Below are positions 1-6,614 of a DNA stretch of 7,352 nt, piece after piece. The stretch comes from JAKAGZ01 sp964412105. Lineage in GTDB: Bacteria > Bacteroidota > Ignavibacteria > Ignavibacteriales > Ignavibacteriaceae. Position 1 is the first letter of the stretch. Every line of letters begins with the position of its first letter. The stretch spans positions 1-7,352 of the forward strand of contig CAYPNM010000088.1 in the NCBI GenBank assembly GCA_964412105.1, given 5' to 3'. A program made the translations under genes and the position numbers. The notes beneath the pieces are model-generated. The model did no database searches and was not told where the DNA came from. It saw only the letters and a list, made by a program, of their open reading frames with translations.

Positions 1-356
1 TTTAGCCTGTTGCCGTAAATTACATTCTCGAAAATACTCAATGGAAATGGATTAGGTTTTTGAAAAACCATACCTACCCTTTTCCTTAAATTTACCACAT
101 CAATCCTGCTATTATAAATATCTTCACCATCAATAAAAACCTTTCCGCTTATCTTCACATTCTTAATCAAATCATTCATTCTGTTCAAAGATCTGAGAAA
201 CGTGGACTTACCGCACCCTGAAGGTCCGATCAGCGCAGTTACTTTCTGAGGGTGAACGTCCAGACTGATATTTTTTAGTGCCTGTTTACTGCCATAAAAT
301 AAACTTAGACTATCTGTTACTATCTTTATTTCTTTTATGTCCTTGTTTTCATTCAT
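1..356 (-). CDS. pstB: Phosphate ABC transporter ATP-binding protein PstB (3' part cut off by window edge)
   Basis: This is the N-terminal 118 codons of the ATPase that powers the high-affinity phosphate importer PstSCAB at the inner face of the membrane. Visible parts are a Walker A motif GPSGCGKST at residues 44-52, the PstB-typical LNRMNDLI just after it (57-64), and the Q-loop block VGMVFQKPNPFP (94-105), where QKPNPFP is characteristic of PstB rather than other ABC ATPases. The signature motif, Walker B and H-loop lie beyond base 1, so intactness cannot be judged. The start is fixed: the in-frame codons just upstream are TAA then TGC, so this ATG is the first possible one. There is no Shine-Dalgarno sequence. 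The upstream neighbour is phnE, not pstA as in the classical pst operon, with a 122-bp gap. The family call is firm; whether pstS, pstC and pstA lie elsewhere cannot be seen. Confidence 0.95.
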   Translation of the reverse strand, partial: MNENKDIKEIKIVTDSLSLFYGSKQALKNISLDVHPQKVTALIGPSGCGKSTFLRSLNRMNDLIKNVKISGKVFIDGEDIYNSRIDVVNLRKRVGMVFQKPNPFPLSIFENVIYGNRL

Positions 357-478
357 GCATTAAGAAGAAATTGAATATTTTTAAGAATTAAATATAATCT
401 TTTAACTTTAGGGGAATTGTCGGCCGAAGATTAAATTATTGTTAAATTAATAAAACCTAAAATCTAACAAAAACTATC
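357..478 (-). other. Intergenic leader between phnE and pstB
   Basis: This 122-bp, very AT-rich gap contains no credible ORF. It holds an 11-bp-period direct repeat (431-449) and an isolated GC-rich 8-bp palindrome TCGGCCGA at 420-427. I found no hairpin followed by a T-run after the phnE stop, so pstB may be read through from phnE, have its own promoter, or both. No clear -10/-35 or TAnnTTTG element was found on the minus strand. Confidence 0.5.
431..449 (-). promoter_or_regulatory. 11-bp-period direct repeat upstream of pstB, possible response-regulator (Pho-box-like) site
   Basis: The 8-mer TTAAATTA (plus strand) occurs at 431-438 and exactly 11 bp later at 442-449. On the minus strand this reads TAATTTAA-cAA-TAATTTAA apart from case, about 75 bp upstream of the pstB start. 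Half-sites repeated every 11 bp (one helical turn) are the known architecture of PhoB and PhoP binding sites, and pst genes are classic members of that regulon. The bases do not match the enterobacterial Pho box, and AT-rich DNA makes chance repeats likely, so the regulatory role is only a suggestion. Confidence 0.25.
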
Positions 479-1555
479 CTAGTAAATAGCTTCTCTTATT
501 TTTGCACTAATATAATCCATCACCCAGACGACAAAAGCAATCATAAGAACGATTAGTCCAACTTCGTGCCATCTGGCAAGTCCCTGGTACTGCATAAGCA
601 TTGTACCTATTCCACCGCCTCCAACTAAACCAATTATTGTTGCCATTCTTACGTTTATATCCCACCTGTAAATCGTAAAAGAAAGAAATGGAAGAACAAT
701 CTGAGGAACTACAGCATACCAAACCATCTGGAATTTGTTTGCACCGGTCGCAGTTATTGCTTCGACTGGCCCTGTTTCAATATTTTCAATTGCTTCGGAA
801 TATAGCTTTGCATTTCCTGCGATCGTATGAACAAGTAACGCTATCATCCCGGCAAAAGGTCCGATGCCAACCCAGACAGAGAAAATTATTGCCCAGATTA
901 ATGGTTCAATAGAACGGACAAAATTTAAAATTAACCTGAGTATGTAATAGATAAAAAAGGTAAACTTGTTTTCTTTCATTAAATTTCTGGCGGTTACAAA
1001 ACTAAGAAGTAAGGTAAACGGAATTGATATAAGGGTTGCCAGCAACGCAATATAGATAGTCTCGATCATAGCAAAAACTGCGTCATTAAAAATCCCCATT
1101 TCAGGTTGGAATAAAGCACCAAATATTCTTTCAGCTCCCCTTATTCCTTCGCTGCTGAAAAGATCTACGAGTGATAGGCGGGTAATTATCCAGCCTGCAA
1201 TAAAAGTTATATTAAAAAGGAACCAACCGCTGATCTCCACAGTCCATTTGGTTACTTTGTTATCTTTAGCAATCCCAAATAGCTTACAGGAAAGAGAAGT
1301 TTTTGTAGAGGTCCAGGCCGCGCCGATAACTATTGAAATGATAAGTATTAAACCTACCTCGCCCCAGGAAAAAGGAAGCTCTTTAAGATCTAGAATAAAT
1401 TTATAATAAATTGCCCTTTGCACAACTATTATACTATAAAACACAAAAAAGATATCAAGGAAAATTGCTTTAATAAATTTTACTTTATTTTCTTTTTCCT
1501 GATTCTGCTTAATGATATTAATGGGCTGTAATTCCAGCTGCGGATCTGTTATCAT
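479..1555 (-). CDS. phnE: Phosphonate-class ABC transporter permease PhnE, long form
   Basis: This is the inner-membrane channel subunit of a PhnCDE-type importer for phosphonate, phosphite or phosphate. It has 358 residues. The C-terminal two thirds form the binding-protein-dependent permease domain. The EAA coupling loop lies at about 255-274, with the motif's Gly at residue 271 in ATGAN, and docks on the ATPase. It is followed by the family-typical RWDINVRMATIIGLVGGGGIG region at about 298-317. Likely membrane segments are near 28-50, 65-81, 110-128, 157-188, 200-226, 230-245, 280-296, 304-320 and 331-348. The first three lie in an N-terminal extension: many PhnE proteins are only about 260-290 residues. 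The start overlaps the phnC stop in ATGA (4 nt), which indicates translational coupling. The stop is TAG. The substrate cannot be settled from this subunit. Confidence 0.93.
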   Translation of the reverse strand: MITDPQLELQPINIIKQNQEKENKVKFIKAIFLDIFFVFYSIIVVQRAIYYKFILDLKELPFSWGEVGLILIISIVIGAAWTSTKTSLSCKLFGIAKDNKVTKWTVEISGWFLFNITFIAGWIITRLSLVDLFSSEGIRGAERIFGALFQPEMGIFNDAVFAMIETIYIALLATLISIPFTLLLSFVTARNLMKENKFTFFIYYILRLILNFVRSIEPLIWAIIFSVWVGIGPFAGMIALLVHTIAGNAKLYSEAIENIETGPVEAITATGANKFQMVWYAVVPQIVLPFLSFTIYRWDINVRMATIIGLVGGGGIGTMLMQYQGLARWHEVGLIVLMIAFVVWVMDYISAKIREAIY

Positions 1556-2313
1556 CTTATTTCAACCTCTTCTGCTTCTTCGCCGTAGATAGTTTTAAAC
1601 CATGTTTCGTTTATCTCAGACGGGTGTCCCTGGTAAATAATTTCTCCTGCCTTTAAAGCGATAACCCTTGTGGCATAGCGGCGTACCAGGCTAAGAAAGT
1701 GCAAGTTGCATATTACAGTCGTGCCAAACTCCTTATTAATTTTCTCAAAATACTGCATTACAGAATTTGAAGTTGCCGGGTCAAGTGAGGCTACAGGTTC
1801 ATCAGCAAGTAAAAGCTTGGGATTCTGCATCAGGCTTCTTGCAATTGCTACTCTTTGCTGCTGCCCCCCGCTGAGAGAATCAGCACGTATATCCGCTTTC
1901 TCACTTATTCCAACTGTCTCTAGACTTTTATATGCTTCATCATAGACACTTTTAGGAAATTTTTCAAAAATGGAAGAGAACGTTCCCAGTTGCCCAAGCT
2001 TGCCGGAAATAACATTCGTCAAAACAGATCTTCTTTTAATAAGATTAAATTGCTGGAAAACCATACCGATCTGAGTCTTGACCTTTCTTAGTTCTTCCCC
2101 TTTAACGTGTGTAATATTTTTCCCAAGGAAGTGGACTGTTCCTGCAGTTGGTTCAATTAGCCTGTTTATGCATCTGAGAAGAGTGGATTTTCCGGAACCA
2201 CTCAAACCTATAATCACTAAAAATTCTCCATCTTCCACTTCAAAAGAAATTCCTTTTAAAGCGTGTGTCCCGTTCTTGTAAATTTTATGGAGATTCTGAA
2301 CTTTTAGCAGCAT
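1552..2313 (-). CDS. phnC: Phosphonate-class ABC transporter ATP-binding protein PhnC
   Basis: This cytoplasmic ATPase drives the PhnDE importer. All ABC motifs are present in 253 residues, a normal family length: Walker A GLSGSGKST (36-44), Q-loop VFQQFN (85-90), signature LSGGQQQR (147-154), Walker B LLLADEP (167-173, with catalytic Glu172), D-loop SLDP (177-180 region) and H-loop His205 in the PhnC-like CNLHFLSLVRRYATRV. The NLIKR block after the Q-loop (90-94) is also typical of PhnC. The start shares one base with the phnD stop (TAATG) and the stop overlaps the phnE start, so the three genes are translated as a coupled unit. The protein appears intact and functional. Only the transported anion is unknown: phosphonate, phosphite and phosphate importers share this ATPase family. 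Confidence 0.95.
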   Translation of the reverse strand: MLLKVQNLHKIYKNGTHALKGISFEVEDGEFLVIIGLSGSGKSTLLRCINRLIEPTAGTVHFLGKNITHVKGEELRKVKTQIGMVFQQFNLIKRRSVLTNVISGKLGQLGTFSSIFEKFPKSVYDEAYKSLETVGISEKADIRADSLSGGQQQRVAIARSLMQNPKLLLADEPVASLDPATSNSVMQYFEKINKEFGTTVICNLHFLSLVRRYATRVIALKAGEIIYQGHPSEINETWFKTIYGEEAEEVEIR

Positions 2314-3233
2314 TATTTTTTTACTAATGATTCAAATTTAATTCCTTCCTGCCTGAGTAATTTTCTTAATCCATCATAGTCGCTGTCCTTGGTTTTTATC
2401 AATCCACGTACATCGTAAATGTCATACAGTGCTTTTGACCCCTCTGGCGTTTTAACATATTTCAGCAATGCATTTATTATTTTCTCAGTCATAACTTCAG
2501 GCAGACCTTTTCTGAAAACCCACGGATCATTCGGAATATTCTGTGTGAATCCAATTATTTTTATTTTCTTTGCCACATCAGGAAATTGTTTTTCTACTCT
2601 CATTCTCGCGTCCATAATTGCGCCTGTTTTAGGATCAGGAGGCGCATAATAAGTAGCTCCTACATCAACCTGTCTCTGGTAAACCATAGTTACAACATTA
2701 TCATGTCTCATAGCAAAAACAGATTCGCTAGGTTTAATTCCCAGCCTTTTTAATTTTGCTTTGGGCAGAATGTAACCGGAGGTTGAAGAAGGATCAACAT
2801 AAGCAATTGAATGTCCGGTTATGTCGCTGAGACTGTCAATCCCTGAATCCACTCTGGTAATAAATTGGCCTTTGTAGCTGGTTTCACCGTAATCGCGAAC
2901 AATTCTTAATTTAGCTTCTGCACCATACTTTGCGTTTGCCATCAAATATGAAAAAGTATTTATGCTTGCTATGTCAGCCTTCGCTGTTCCGAAAGCTTCT
3001 ACCACCGCTATATAGCTTGCGGGAATAGCTGTCCTGAAATAATAACCGGTTTCCTGATGCAAAAAATCGGTAAGCTCAGTCGCATTCATCGAAATCCTTT
3101 TTGCGTCAACTGACGGTGTAAAATATAATTTAATGGGATTCGACCGGGAACCCAGTTCACCCTCATGCAATTCCCTGTTAGATGAGATGATTATAAATAA
3201 TATTAAGGGTGCTAAATATAGTAAGTACTTCAT
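2313..3233 (-). CDS. phnD: Phosphate/phosphite/phosphonate-class periplasmic binding protein PhnD
   Basis: This is the extracytoplasmic substrate receptor of the importer, 306 residues long. A hydrophobic N-terminal segment (about 3-18) serves as Sec signal or membrane anchor. There is no lipobox cysteine, and no clean AXA cleavage site. Family hallmarks are KADIAS (85-90), DPSSTSGY (147-154, whose Ser/Thr cluster corresponds to the anion-gripping loop of E. coli PhnD), HDNVVTMVYQRQVDVGATY (177-195) and IPNDPWVFRKGLP (233-245). Between these last two lies a longer YAPPDPKTG-containing stretch than in E. coli PhnD. It is the first gene of the operon, with a possible promoter about 50 bp upstream and an A-rich leader without Shine-Dalgarno. 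PhnD-like proteins also include phosphite binders (PtxB) and arsenite sensors (AioX), so the ligand is not assured. The call to the family is firm; specificity for phosphonate is inferred only from the name of the family. Confidence 0.9.
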   Translation of the reverse strand: MKYLLYLAPLILFIIISSNRELHEGELGSRSNPIKLYFTPSVDAKRISMNATELTDFLHQETGYYFRTAIPASYIAVVEAFGTAKADIASINTFSYLMANAKYGAEAKLRIVRDYGETSYKGQFITRVDSGIDSLSDITGHSIAYVDPSSTSGYILPKAKLKRLGIKPSESVFAMRHDNVVTMVYQRQVDVGATYYAPPDPKTGAIMDARMRVEKQFPDVAKKIKIIGFTQNIPNDPWVFRKGLPEVMTEKIINALLKYVKTPEGSKALYDIYDVRGLIKTKDSDYDGLRKLLRQEGIKFESLVKK

Positions 3234-3351
3234 TTTGAATTTTAATTGGGTGTAGTAATATGCAAATAAGTTTATATTTCGACAAATCTAGCCACAAATT
3301 TTCAAACAAGCAGGGAATTGATACTTAAAAAAATTGCAAAAATCTAATTAC
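3234..3351 (-). other. Intergenic region between the Rieske gene and phnD
   Basis: This 118-bp AT-rich spacer breaks an otherwise tightly packed minus-strand gene series. It marks the probable boundary between the ruvB/Rieske unit and the phnDCE operon. No ORF and no convincing intrinsic terminator were found: there are T-runs after the Rieske stop (near 3328-3342) but only a trivial TTGCAA palindrome beside them. A Bacteroidota-type promoter candidate sits inside it, at 3283-3309. Confidence 0.6.
3283..3309 (-). promoter_or_regulatory. Candidate Bacteroidota-type promoter for phnDCE
   Basis: On the minus strand TAGATTTG (3290-3283) matches the Bacteroidota -7 consensus TAnnTTTG exactly. A TTG (3309-3307) lies 16 nt upstream as a possible -33 element, slightly closer than the usual spacing. 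Transcription would begin near 3276, giving a leader of about 43 nt before the phnD ATG. The element lies in the only sizeable gap upstream of the operon, which favours it. A hexamer ATTTGT repeated 12 bp apart overlaps it. No transcription data support it, and such AT-rich motifs arise by chance. Confidence 0.38.
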
Positions 3352-4473
3352 TTAACAATTTCTTAATATTGAAGGGTTCCCATTTTCAGTAAGGAATTTT
3401 TTGTACGATTTTTTTAACAAACACTGAAAATGATAAACGCCCTCCTCGCATTCTACCGAAAATCTCCCTTTATCATAGGCGATGGATTCAAGACCTTTCT
3501 GCACTTTTTCACATATCTCTATATCTTCCTGCTGAACTTTATCACTGTACTCCAGATCATCTTTAATAATTTTTTTCGCCTCATTTGAGTCCGGATCATC
3601 ATAATAATAATCAAAAATTACTTTGCATTTATTGAAACCAACTGGAAGCACAATATTTATCTGAAGTCTTCCGGGAAGGATATTCATCATCCAGTTTGGA
3701 TAAATGAGATAATAAAAAACTCCCCCGCTTTTCTTAAAATAATTCCCTTCTTCTTTAACGGGACTCGATTGAAGCGAATAATTTTCAAAAACTTCGGTTT
3801 TATATTCCTTGTAGTCAAGAAACTTAGTCAGTTCGGGATGCACATACGGAACATGGTAACCTTCAAGATAATTATCTATATAAACTTTCCAGTTGCAGTT
3901 TATGTCATATACCGCTCTTTTATGAAACTTTTTCATTTTCAGGTCATAAGGAAAGATCCTTTCTGCAATTCCATCCATTTTTTCCTTTAACGGAGAGTGC
4001 GTTTTTGAAAGATTTATGAATATTAATCCCTGCCAGGTATCCAAACTTATCGGAACCAGTCCGTAATCCTTTTTATCAAACAGATCAACTCTGTCAAATC
4101 TGGGCATACCTCTCAGCATCCCTTCCAGCGTGTAGGTCCATCCGTGATATTTACACTGAAGCATTTTAGCACAGCCGTTTTCCATTGCAAGCGGACCGCC
4201 GCGATGACGGCAAACGTTGAAAAATCCTCTTATTTTATCATCATTCCCTTTAACTACAATTACAGGATTGCCTGCAACTTCACCAATAATAAAATCTCCA
4301 ATATTTGTAAGCTGGCTTACGTGTCCGATTATATTCCATTCCTTTGTTAAGATAGCATCCTTGTCAATAGAATGAAATTCCTGCTTCGTATACCAGGATG
4401 AAGGAATTGTTTCTGATTGTTCAAGTGGAAGGATTTCAAAATCTTTTTCTGAAAATAATTGCTCAACCTTCAT
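3352..4473 (-). CDS. Rieske non-haem iron oxygenase, alpha-subunit type (choline/carnitine monooxygenase-like)
   Basis: This 373-residue protein is an intact Rieske oxygenase catalytic subunit, which activates O2 at a mononuclear iron using electrons passed through a [2Fe-2S] cluster. Cluster ligands are Cys88-x-His90 and Cys107-x2-His110, with the usual 16-residue spacing. The catalytic domain shows NWKVYIDNYLEGYHVPYVHP (194-213), giving iron ligands His207 and His212, and Asp317 in QQEDIEICEKVQKGL as the likely third ligand. The bridging residue three before the first His, Asp in naphthalene dioxygenase, is Glu204 here, as in carnitine oxygenase. Overall style resembles choline monooxygenase and related quaternary-amine enzymes. 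No reductase or beta subunit is in the window, so an electron donor must be encoded elsewhere. The start is fixed by the ruvB stop, two codons upstream in the same frame. The fold is secure; the substrate is unknown. Confidence 0.92.
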   Translation of the reverse strand: MKVEQLFSEKDFEILPLEQSETIPSSWYTKQEFHSIDKDAILTKEWNIIGHVSQLTNIGDFIIGEVAGNPVIVVKGNDDKIRGFFNVCRHRGGPLAMENGCAKMLQCKYHGWTYTLEGMLRGMPRFDRVDLFDKKDYGLVPISLDTWQGLIFINLSKTHSPLKEKMDGIAERIFPYDLKMKKFHKRAVYDINCNWKVYIDNYLEGYHVPYVHPELTKFLDYKEYKTEVFENYSLQSSPVKEEGNYFKKSGGVFYYLIYPNWMMNILPGRLQINIVLPVGFNKCKVIFDYYYDDPDSNEAKKIIKDDLEYSDKVQQEDIEICEKVQKGLESIAYDKGRFSVECEEGVYHFQCLLKKSYKKFLTENGNPSILRNC

Positions 4474-4479
4474 AGCTAC

Positions 4480-5511
4480 TTATTGCTCAAATAGCGTGTT
4501 GCTTTTTCCATATCCAAACTGATTTTTACCGAATCTTTTGTAGGCTAGTTCTGTTGCCTCCCTTCCGCGTGGAGTCCTTTGAATAAATCCCTGCTGGATC
4601 AAAAACGGTTCGTAAACTTCTTCAATGGTGCCCGGATCTTCATTAACTGCAACTGCTAGAGTATTTAAACCAACAGGACCGCCTTTATATTTTTCAATTA
4701 TCGCTAGAATTATTTCTTTATCCATTTCATCAAGACCAAATTCATCCACTTCAAGCGCGTCTAATGCCTTTTGTGAAATTTTAATATCAATAGTTTTTTT
4801 ATCTTCATGATCGGCAAAGTCTCTCGTCCTTTTGAGCAGACGGTTTGCAATTCTCGGTGTCCCCCGCGATCTTTTTGCAAGCTCCTTTGCAGCATCCTGT
4901 TCGATACTTATGTTAAGTATTTTTGATGAACGCTGAACAATTCTATCCAGAACACCTGCCTCGTAATAGTCCAGTCTGAACCTTATTCCGAACCTGTCCC
5001 GCAATGGAGAAGTCAGCATACCCGCGCGCGTTGTTGCGGCTATCAAAGTATATTTCGGTAAACTTATCTGCACGGTTCTCGCACTGGGTCCGCTGTCAAT
5101 CATAATGTCAAGCTTATAATCCTCCATAGCCGAGTAAAGATATTCCTCAACAACCGGGCTCAGCCTGTGAATTTCATCTATAAAAAGCACCGATCTTTCT
5201 TCAAGGTTTGTTAAAATACCCGCTAGGTCTCCCGGCTTTTCAAGCACTGGACCGGAAGTCATTTTGATTTTTACCCCGAGTTCATTTGCAATTATATGCG
5301 CCAGGGTGGTCTTTCCTAATCCCGGTGGACCGGTCAATAAAACGTGATCGAGAGCTTCCTGCCTTTTTCCTGCTGCAGAAATAAAAACTTTTAAATTATC
5401 TATTGTCTTCTGTTGCCCGAAAAACTCGGTGAGCCTTAATGGCCGTAACGAATTTTCGTAAACTTTTTCATCTTCCACTAAATTTGGATCCGTGTAATCT
5501 GACTTTCGCAT
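4480..5511 (-). CDS. ruvB: Holliday junction branch migration ATPase RuvB
   Basis: RuvB is the hexameric motor that, with RuvA, pulls DNA through Holliday junctions during recombinational repair. Its 343 residues match the family's normal length. Visible motifs are the N-terminal LRPLRLTEFFGQ (22-33), Walker A GPPGLGKT (61-68), Walker B LFIDEIH (109-115), sensor 1 AATT (158-161), the arginine-finger block SPLRDRFG (168-175), sensor 2 RGTPRIANRLL (216-226), and the C-terminal winged helix with GGPVGLNTLA (277-286) and RTPRGREAT (312-320). The start is fixed by an in-frame TAA six bases upstream. It follows the acyltransferase gene by 8 nt and precedes the Rieske gene by 6 nt, so it is probably the middle gene of an operon. 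Neither ruvA nor ruvC is in the window. This is a certain identification. Confidence 0.99.
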   Translation of the reverse strand: MRKSDYTDPNLVEDEKVYENSLRPLRLTEFFGQQKTIDNLKVFISAAGKRQEALDHVLLTGPPGLGKTTLAHIIANELGVKIKMTSGPVLEKPGDLAGILTNLEERSVLFIDEIHRLSPVVEEYLYSAMEDYKLDIMIDSGPSARTVQISLPKYTLIAATTRAGMLTSPLRDRFGIRFRLDYYEAGVLDRIVQRSSKILNISIEQDAAKELAKRSRGTPRIANRLLKRTRDFADHEDKKTIDIKISQKALDALEVDEFGLDEMDKEIILAIIEKYKGGPVGLNTLAVAVNEDPGTIEEVYEPFLIQQGFIQRTPRGREATELAYKRFGKNQFGYGKSNTLFEQ

Positions 5512-5519
5512 TTTTTACT

Positions 5520-6614
5520 TTATGTAACTAACTCTTTATTTCTGACCTTAAATTTATGAATTACTTCAACCATTCCCACCATCAAAGTTAGCATTATTAT
5601 CACTGAACCAATTGTCATCCAGATGTTGAGTCTGTTGTAAAATAATATAATAAGGCCTCCCGTCCAGGCACTTCCATACAATATAACCAGGTGAACAATA
5701 TATATTAATAAAGTATTCCTTCCAACCAGTATGATTATACGTGGTATTGAATCAACTTTGATGGAAATAAATGAAACTAGGGCATTCATAATTAAAACCA
5801 AACCTATCCTCAGGAAAACCAGATTGGGGCTTATAGTCCAGAAATAGCTCTGACCAAAAATTTTTGTCTCAACAATATTGCCAATAAGCGCAAACAGAAC
5901 CAGCGCTGCTCCAAATACAGTCAGTTTTAGACTAAATAATGATGATTTAAATACGTTAGGATTTTTCGCGAGGTAATTTCCCAGAATTCCTCCCGCTAAA
6001 ACAAAAGCAACCCACGGAAATAACGGAAAATTAGAACCTGTTTCATAGCTGAAATAGCCTGCAATAGGAAGCGGCAAAAAATTCTTCCAGTGAATAAATG
6101 AAAAGATCGGGAAAAGTGCTATAAACAAAAGTGATCCGATACTTAATACGGTGTATGAACTAATATTTAACTTTTCAGAAAGGAAGATAAAAAGTATCAG
6201 GAATAAAATTCCAAATCCAATTAGTTGAAGAACATCCACAGCAAAAAAAGTGTTCCATTGTTCTGCACTCACTCCGCTAAAGTCAAAAATCTTGGCGGTC
6301 GGAAATCTCAACATATAACCCAGAAAAACAAGAAGCAGAAATCTTTTAACTCCTTTTTTGGTCCTTGGATTGGTAAGAAAAGGTTCATCGACAAGCTTAA
6401 AAAGGTAGGTAAAAACATTTCCTGCCGTAAAGAGGAAAATTGGCGCCGTCATTCCCCTCATAAAATTCCATATCACGTAACCCACGGCATCCGGATTTCT
6501 ATATGCTGAAGAAAGCAAAACATCTGTTGTATGCCCTTCAACCATCATCAGCACGGCAAATGCGCGCATTAGGTCTATGAAAATTATCCTATTTTTTTTG
6601 GAATTTTGTGTCAT
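5520..6614 (-). CDS. Multi-pass membrane protein, HGSNAT/DUF1624 acyltransferase family
   Basis: This is a 364-residue integral membrane protein with about ten hydrophobic segments (roughly 10-25, 46-72, 90-105, 125-146, 150-175, 198-213, 230-247, 263-287, 291-313 and 330-350). The N-terminal RIIFIDLMRAFAVLMMVEGH (9-28), with conserved Arg17 and His28, is the hallmark of the heparan-alpha-glucosaminide N-acetyltransferase-like (DUF1624) group within the membrane acyltransferase superfamily. VDVLQLIG (126-133), FPLFPWVAFVLAGGILG (196-212) and GRNTLLIYIVHLVILYG (298-314) agree with it. Family members are thought to move acyl groups across the membrane onto sugars; the bacterial substrate is generally unknown and I infer none. 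An in-frame TGA 12 bases upstream, with no other start codon between, fixes the start. There is no Shine-Dalgarno. It is the apparent first gene of the operon with ruvB, and the pairing gives no clear functional hint. Confidence 0.8.
   Translation of the reverse strand: MTQNSKKNRIIFIDLMRAFAVLMMVEGHTTDVLLSSAYRNPDAVGYVIWNFMRGMTAPIFLFTAGNVFTYLFKLVDEPFLTNPRTKKGVKRFLLLVFLGYMLRFPTAKIFDFSGVSAEQWNTFFAVDVLQLIGFGILFLILFIFLSEKLNISSYTVLSIGSLLFIALFPIFSFIHWKNFLPLPIAGYFSYETGSNFPLFPWVAFVLAGGILGNYLAKNPNVFKSSLFSLKLTVFGAALVLFALIGNIVETKIFGQSYFWTISPNLVFLRIGLVLIMNALVSFISIKVDSIPRIIILVGRNTLLIYIVHLVILYGSAWTGGLIILFYNRLNIWMTIGSVIIMLTLMVGMVEVIHKFKVRNKELVT

Noticed and set aside
507..912. Open frames on both strands within the phnE region
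   Set aside because: Their translations are low-complexity or Cys/Ser-rich. The phnE frame through this stretch encodes the conserved EAA loop and GGGGIG block.
1706..2281. Two plus-strand frames opposite phnC
   Set aside because: They are antisense to the ABC ATPase motifs and show no recognisable protein features.
3318..3351. Possible terminator after the Rieske stop
   Set aside because: There are T-runs on the minus strand but only a six-base TTGCAA palindrome and no GC-rich stem, so I cannot support an intrinsic terminator.
3769..4810. Short plus-strand frames opposite the Rieske gene and ruvB
   Set aside because: These 60-73-codon frames mirror conserved coding sequence and have no supporting ribosome binding sites that I could identify.
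6225..6509. A 94-codon plus-strand open frame
   Set aside because: It lies wholly antisense to the conserved acyltransferase gene, and its translation is lysine-rich and resembles no family I know. It is a shadow of the real gene.
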